From: Peribacillus acanthi
Lineage (GTDB): Bacteria > Bacillota > Bacilli > Bacillales > DSM-1321
Assembly (NCBI RefSeq): GCF_003073175.1
Contig: NZ_QBBX01000006.1
Location: 46,086-110,085 of the forward strand
Direction: 5' to 3'
Length of the DNA: 64,000 nt
This document shows, in pieces, positions 61,725 through 64,000 of this stretch. The notes under the pieces are model-generated. The model was not told the origin of the DNA and searched no databases. It saw only the letters and a list, made by a program, of their open reading frames with translations. Both the position numbers and the translations under genes were made by a program. Position 1 is the first letter of the stretch. Each line of letters begins with the position of its first letter.

Positions 61725-63449
61725 TTATACTTTAAACTTTTTGATTAAATCTTGCATGTTCTCAGCCATTTGAGATAAGGACGATGCTGAAGCTGAAATT
61801 TCTTCCATCGATGCTAACTGTTCTTCTGTGGATGCAGAAACAGCTTCAGTTCCTGATGCAGTATTAGCAACAGTTCCGGCTATTTCTTTAATCGATGCAT
61901 CTACTTCTGAAGCACCTACTGACATATGTTGAGAAGCTTGTGAGACTTCCTGAATTCGTTTTACTACTTGCTCAACTGCTTCAATAATATGGTTGAAGGT
62001 ATTACCCGTTTTATTGACTACTTGGATACCCTCATTAACTTCTTGGGTTCCTAATCTCATAGCAGTCTCTGCATTTTGAGATTCTAGTTGAATGGTTTTT
62101 ATTAAATCCCCAATTTTTTGTGCTGATAAAGAAGATTGTTCTGCCAATTTTCTAACTTCATCGGCCACTACAGCAAATCCCCTACCTTGTTCTCCCGCAC
62201 GAGCAGCTTCGATCGCTGCGTTAAGAGCCAAAAGATTCGTCTGATCCGCAATTCCAGTAATGACACCACTGATTTGTCCAATTTCTAGGGAATGTTTCCC
62301 TAAGTTTTGAATCACTGTTGCCAATTCATCGATAGTATTGTAAATGGAATTCATTTGCGTGACAGCCAGTTTGATGGACATTTCACCTTCTTTTGCAAGT
62401 CCTGAGGCATTCTCTGAAATTTGCGAAGCTGTTTGTGCACTTTTGGCGACCTGGAATACCTCGTTAGATAAATTGGATACCGCCTTGGAACTTTCTTCGA
62501 CACTCTGCAACTGCATATCAGTTGTAGACGCTACCTCTTGTATCGTAGATGCGATATGCTGCGTCGCTAAGCTTGTTTGCTCGGAACTTGCCGTTAGCTG
62601 TTCCGCTGATGCAGCTACCTGTTCTGACGTTAGGCTAACTTCACGAATTAACCGTGCTAAATTAAAGCCCATTGTATTGAATGATTCAGCAAGTTCACCA
62701 ATCTCATCTCTATTTTTGACATCTATTGGATCGATTGTAAAATCCCCTTCAGCAACGATTCGAACATTTTTATTTAGCTTTTGTAATGGTATACGGATAT
62801 TTCTAGTCAAATATGTAGCAAGGATGATTCCAAGCAAAATTGCCACTGACAGCATAATGATTGTATTTACTCTTGTGGCTTGAAATAACTTTTCACTCTC
62901 ATTCCCTGCCTTTAATGCTCCATTAGTATTAATAACAATAAGTTCTTTTATATGCTCTTCTATCTTATTAAAAATAGCCTCTGATTTAATATATTGGTTA
63001 GATAGCTCTGAACGGTTTTCAGGAGCCAATAAATCCTTAGAAAGCGCCAACGTCATGAATTCATCATGAAACTTCAAGTAATCATTCCAAGCATTAGATA
63101 AGTTTGCAATCGATTCTTGTTCCCTTCTTGAAGTTGCAGAATCGGAATATTCTTTTAACGAACGATTCATTAATGCTGTCGTGACTCGAATATCACTATC
63201 AAGACGTGTTCTTTTGTTTACATCAGATTCAGTTATATACTTTAATTCTATGGCTAACATATGTTCAGTTAAATAGTTGATGCGATTGACTTGTTCTACT
63301 CTTGGAAGCCATTCTTCCGTCATTTCTTTGGATTTTTGGTTCATTTTGTTCATATTGAATAAACCTACTAACCCCATAATCAACATCATAATCATTATAA
63401 TTGCGAAGGAACTAGCAAGCTTTGATCCTACCTTTAAAAATCTCCTCAT
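61725..63449 (-). CDS. Methyl-accepting chemotaxis protein
   Basis: 574-residue transmembrane chemoreceptor. TM1 is [17 protein letters not shown] (about 14-30). A four-helix-bundle sensor (about 35-185) follows, then TM2 (about 190-212), HAMP (215-265) and a cytoplasmic coiled-coil with the signalling tip [20 protein letters not shown] and [19 protein letters not shown]. Start chosen: ATG 63449; GGGGGA lies upstream. A longer in-frame extension to 63476 is unlikely. Ligand unknown. Confidence 0.93.
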   Translation of the reverse strand: MRRFLKVGSKLASSFAIIMIMMLIMGLVGLFNMNKMNQKSKEMTEEWLPRVEQVNRINYLTEHMLAIELKYITESDVNKRTRLDSDIRVTTALMNRSLKEYSDSATSRREQESIANLSNAWNDYLKFHDEFMTLALSKDLLAPENRSELSNQYIKSEAIFNKIEEHIKELIVINTNGALKAGNESEKLFQATRVNTIIMLSVAILLGIILATYLTRNIRIPLQKLNKNVRIVAEGDFTIDPIDVKNRDEIGELAESFNTMGFNLARLIREVSLTSEQVAASAEQLTASSEQTSLATQHIASTIQEVASTTDMQLQSVEESSKAVSNLSNEVFQVAKSAQTASQISENASGLAKEGEMSIKLAVTQMNSIYNTIDELATVIQNLGKHSLEIGQISGVITGIADQTNLLALNAAIEAARAGEQGRGFAVVADEVRKLAEQSSLSAQKIGDLIKTIQLESQNAETAMRLGTQEVNEGIQVVNKTGNTFNHIIEAVEQVVKRIQEVSQASQHMSVGASEVDASIKEIAGTVANTASGTEAVSASTEEQLASMEEISASASSLSQMAENMQDLIKKFKV

Positions 63450-63821
63450 AGTATAATCCCCCTGGAAGACTAGCAAATTCTTTTATTAACTTAGGAAGTG
63501 TAATGGGGTCGAATCCCCAGACACTTTCATACTATATACCTACTTTTTATAATCCCCTTGCATAAACTCTTCGAATTCATCATGTATATTTAAAATAGTA
63601 TAAATTTATAGACCTATTTTACTGGAAACTATTACTTCTTACAATGATATAAAAGAACTATAACAATAAGCTAAAAATAGTAGAAGCTAGATTACCAGAA
63701 TCTTACCTCTACTATCTTTCGAAATTCTATTATTTTTTTTATATTTTCTTAAACTTGCTCTTGATATTTTGGATAAGGATTCTATCATCCAATCACAAGC
63801 AGAATGTCAGCAGCTATATTG
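63450..63821. other. Intergenic region with a hairpin
   Basis: About 370 A/T-rich bases between the chemoreceptor and the lipid kinase gene. A hairpin AAGTGT-aat-GGGGtcgaatCCCC-ag-ACACTT lies at about 63496-63527. It looks superficially like a tRNA T-arm, but no tRNA body surrounds it. Nothing else recognised. Confidence 0.4.
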
Positions 63822-64000
63822 TCACTTTGGCACGATTACTTCAATATGCTTACGAAGAACTTCAAGTTTTACAGGCAACTGTTCACCTTCTTCACCATCA
63901 ACATTTGTGACAAGTGTTTGGTTCGAAGAAATGTTGACCTTTTTGGATGTAAAGTAGATGACTTCATCATCTTCTCTTAGCTCTCCCTTTAGTAGGGATG
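63822..64000 (-). CDS. Diacylglycerol/lipid kinase family protein, C-terminus only
   Basis: The frame is open from the window edge to TGA at 63822-63824. It reads SLLKGELREDDEVIYFTSKK, VNISSNQTLVTNVDGEEGEQ and LPVKLEVLRKHIEVIVPK. The TNVDGEEGEQLPVKLEVL motif with closing VIVP is the C-terminal strand region of the DagK-type lipid kinase fold (DgkB/YtlR-like). The N-terminal catalytic part is outside the window. Confidence 0.8.
   Translation of the reverse strand, partial: SLLKGELREDDEVIYFTSKKVNISSNQTLVTNVDGEEGEQLPVKLEVLRKHIEVIVPK

Noticed and set aside
63496..63527. GGGGTCGAATCCCC hairpin resembling a tRNA T-arm
   Set aside because: No acceptor, D or anticodon arms around it on either strand.

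Overview
The window is chromosomal DNA from a low-GC, Gram-positive, endospore-forming member of the Bacillaceae. The evidence is the AGGAGG-type ribosome sites, two recognisable small acid-soluble spore proteins, a SigI/RsgI pair, NsrR/Hmp, a CdaR-GlcD-GlcF set, S-box, T-box and yybP-ykoY leaders, and a kinE-ogt-methionine-salvage neighbourhood like that of Bacillus subtilis. No phage, insertion sequence, CRISPR array, tRNA or rRNA is visible. Most genes end in clear intrinsic terminators.

Layout. 0-3.5 kb: 3' part of recQ (minus), a YkvA-like protein and a DMT transporter. 3.5-9.7 kb: methionine salvage, with mtnD, mtnB, mtnX, mtnW (S-box controlled operon), mtnE, mtnU, and a second S-box in front of a truncated MtnA relative. 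9.8-16.2 kb: ogt and a KinE-type kinase, a YkrP-like acyltransferase, an MFS/HxlR divergent pair and a GNAT. 16.4-21 kb: a B12-binding radical SAM protein, two overlapping tiny genes, a DUF3905 protein, hmp and nsrR. 21-28 kb: KtrB/D-type K+ transporter, glycolate oxidase genes with their CdaR-type regulator, and an FAD oxidoreductase. 28-32 kb: an alpha/beta SASP with a SigG-like promoter, rsgI and sigI with a SigI-like autoregulatory promoter, and a secreted DUF5667 protein with a repeat tract. 32-41.4 kb: MFS, YkoY/TerC with its manganese riboswitch, aldehyde dehydrogenase plus acyl-reductase-like SDR, TetR and an RND pump. 41.5-48.5 kb: NhaC-family transporter under a tyrosine-type T-box, DMT, sspH, prfC, a YfhP-like protein and tiny ORFs. 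48.6-54.6 kb: GNAT, a P-loop kinase-like gene with an unusual structured leader, a lipoprotein, a cold-shock protein with a switch-like leader, a UMF1 transporter, the DUF1659-DUF2922-YvrJ set and a GDPD. 54.6-64 kb: a Gly/Pro-rich protein, a second FAD oxidoreductase, DMT, a COX1-like small membrane protein, a ferritin-like protein, VOC, lipoprotein, zinc-ribbon and PNPOx-like proteins, a chemoreceptor, and the C-terminus of a lipid kinase.

How it fits together. The salvage genes would recycle methylthioribose-derived sulfur to methionine, and SAM represses them through S-boxes. However, mtnK is missing here and mtnA survives only as an N-terminal fragment still sitting behind its S-box. The most interesting unexplained signals are this riboswitch-controlled MtnA remnant, a 110-nt structured leader next to a palindrome that covers the ribosome site of a P-loop kinase gene, a two-state hairpin ahead of the cold-shock gene, a dyad upstream of the DUF5667 gene, and a long hairpin abutting the SigI promoter.
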